41,690 bases of DNA from Desulfocarbo sp964620595 (GTDB lineage Bacteria; Desulfobacterota; Desulfarculia; Desulfarculales; Desulfarculaceae). This document shows, one piece after another, positions 41,333-41,690 of this stretch (its first letter is position 1; every line of letters begins with the position of its first letter). The translations under genes were made by a program, and so were the position numbers. The notes beneath the pieces were generated by a model that made no database searches, had not been told where the DNA came from, and saw only the letters and a program-made list of their open reading frames with translations. Location: assembly GCA_964620595.1 (NCBI GenBank), contig CAZUHP010000028.1, positions 1-41,690 on the forward strand. The letters are read 5' to 3'.

Positions 41333-41615
41333 GAATGTGCCCCCCCGTTTGCGGGGTCGCCTGGCGGTGTGGCTCTTGGAAGTGCGCGCTGGAGTCTATC
41401 TGGGGCAGCTTTCGCGCCGCGCCCGGCAGATGGTGTGGCACAATGTGGAAGAGGGCATTGGCCCGGGCAACGCGGTGATGGCCTGGACCTGTAACACTGA
41501 ACAGGGCTTTGACTTCATCACCTTGGGTGCGAACCGGCGGGTGCCAGTGGAGTTGGACGGAGTGAAACTGGTGTCGTTTCTGCCGGAGGAAGACGATTGT
41601 GAAGTTGGTAACTAA
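41313..41615 (+). CDS. cas2: Cas2 (type I-E)
   Basis: A 100-residue Cas2e beginning VIVVENVPPRLRGRLAVWLLEV with the type I-E features GVYLGQLSRRAR and QGFDFITLG. It forms the dimer that holds two Cas1 dimers in the adaptation complex. The start lies inside the end of cas1, so translation is coupled. It is the last cas gene and lies 45 bp from the first repeat. Confidence 0.95.
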   Translation: MTVIVVENVPPRLRGRLAVWLLEVRAGVYLGQLSRRARQMVWHNVEEGIGPGNAVMAWTCNTEQGFDFITLGANRRVPVELDGVKLVSFLPEEDDCEVGN

Positions 41616-41660
41616 GGCTGGCTTGAAAAAGGTCTAGCCTTTCGGCATGTTGCAGGAAGT
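41616..41660 (+). promoter_or_regulatory. CRISPR leader (short)
   Basis: Only 45 bp lie between the cas2 stop and the first repeat. The stretch is relatively AT-rich (cttgaaaaaggt, cctttcggcatg). A leader should hold the array promoter and the spacer-integration signals, so part of it may lie inside cas2. No clear -35/-10 pair was found. Confidence 0.55.
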
Positions 41661-41690
41661 GAGTTCCCCGCGCCCGCGGGGATGAACCGC
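41661..41690 (+). CRISPR. First repeat of a type I-E CRISPR array (array continues outside window)
   Basis: The 29-nt unit 41661-41689 starts GAGTTCCCCGCG, has the stem CCCCGCG/CGCGGGG and ends GATGAACCG, the classic type I-E repeat. It stands in the usual place after cas2. The array itself is beyond the window edge, so spacers cannot be read. Confidence 0.9.

Overview
The window reads as chromosomal DNA of a high-GC, sulfate-reducing member of the Desulfobacterota. The main evidence is the C-terminal end of dissimilatory sulfite reductase beta (dsrB) followed by dsrN/cbiA and dsrD, a tetraheme cytochrome c3, a DsrMK-type membrane module, and large multiheme and NrfD redox proteins. An order such as Desulfarculales is a guess from gene content and base composition; no rRNA lies in the window to test it. 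No insertion sequence, tRNA or rRNA was seen.

Layout. (1) 1-3183: dsrB (partial), dsrN, dsrD and a TPR protein. (2) 3453-9429: a tightly overlapping seven-gene operon encoding a DsrM-like cytochrome b, a DsrK-like iron-sulfur protein, a DsrJ-like diheme lipoprotein, a cytochrome b6, a subunit IV-like protein, a membrane-anchored monoheme cytochrome and a large helical lipoprotein. A ferredoxin follows at 9487. This looks like a DsrMKJ-type complex whose DsrO/DsrP quinone module is replaced by a Rieske-less cytochrome b6/IV module. (3) 9900-11873, minus strand: cytochrome c3, mazG, cvpA. (4) 12034-23470, plus strand: a housekeeping block (yjbQ, phoH, a transglutaminase-like lipoprotein, ybeY, pdxJ, acpS, nnrE/D, tsaE, lysC, cimA, fbp, tsaD). 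(5) 23491-30863, minus strand: a five-gene respiratory operon with a TusA-like protein, a TAT-exported ferredoxin, a giant NrfD plus 13-heme cytochrome fusion related to octaheme tetrathionate reductase, a TAT-exported molybdopterin oxidoreductase and a second ferredoxin. A near-consensus sigma-54 promoter precedes it, and a divergent sigma-54 activator with a Cys-rich PAS domain (31110) is its likely regulator. (6) 32789-41690: a complete type I-E CRISPR-Cas locus (cas3, cas8e, cse2, cas7e, cas5e, cas6e, cas1, cas2), with the first repeat of the array at the right edge. Between cas3 and cas8e lie two degenerate repeats around a 33-nt pseudo-spacer, behind a candidate promoter.

How the parts may work together (inference). 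Regions 1-3 supply sulfite reduction and an electron route between periplasmic c-type cytochromes, menaquinone and the cytoplasmic DsrC/DsrAB system. Region 5 looks like an inducible respiratory complex for an inorganic sulfur compound such as tetrathionate, thiosulfate or polysulfide; the substrate cannot be fixed from sequence. The most novel items are the DsrMKJ-b6 operon, the NrfD-multiheme fusion with its sigma-54 control region, and the pseudo-CRISPR unit inside the cas locus.
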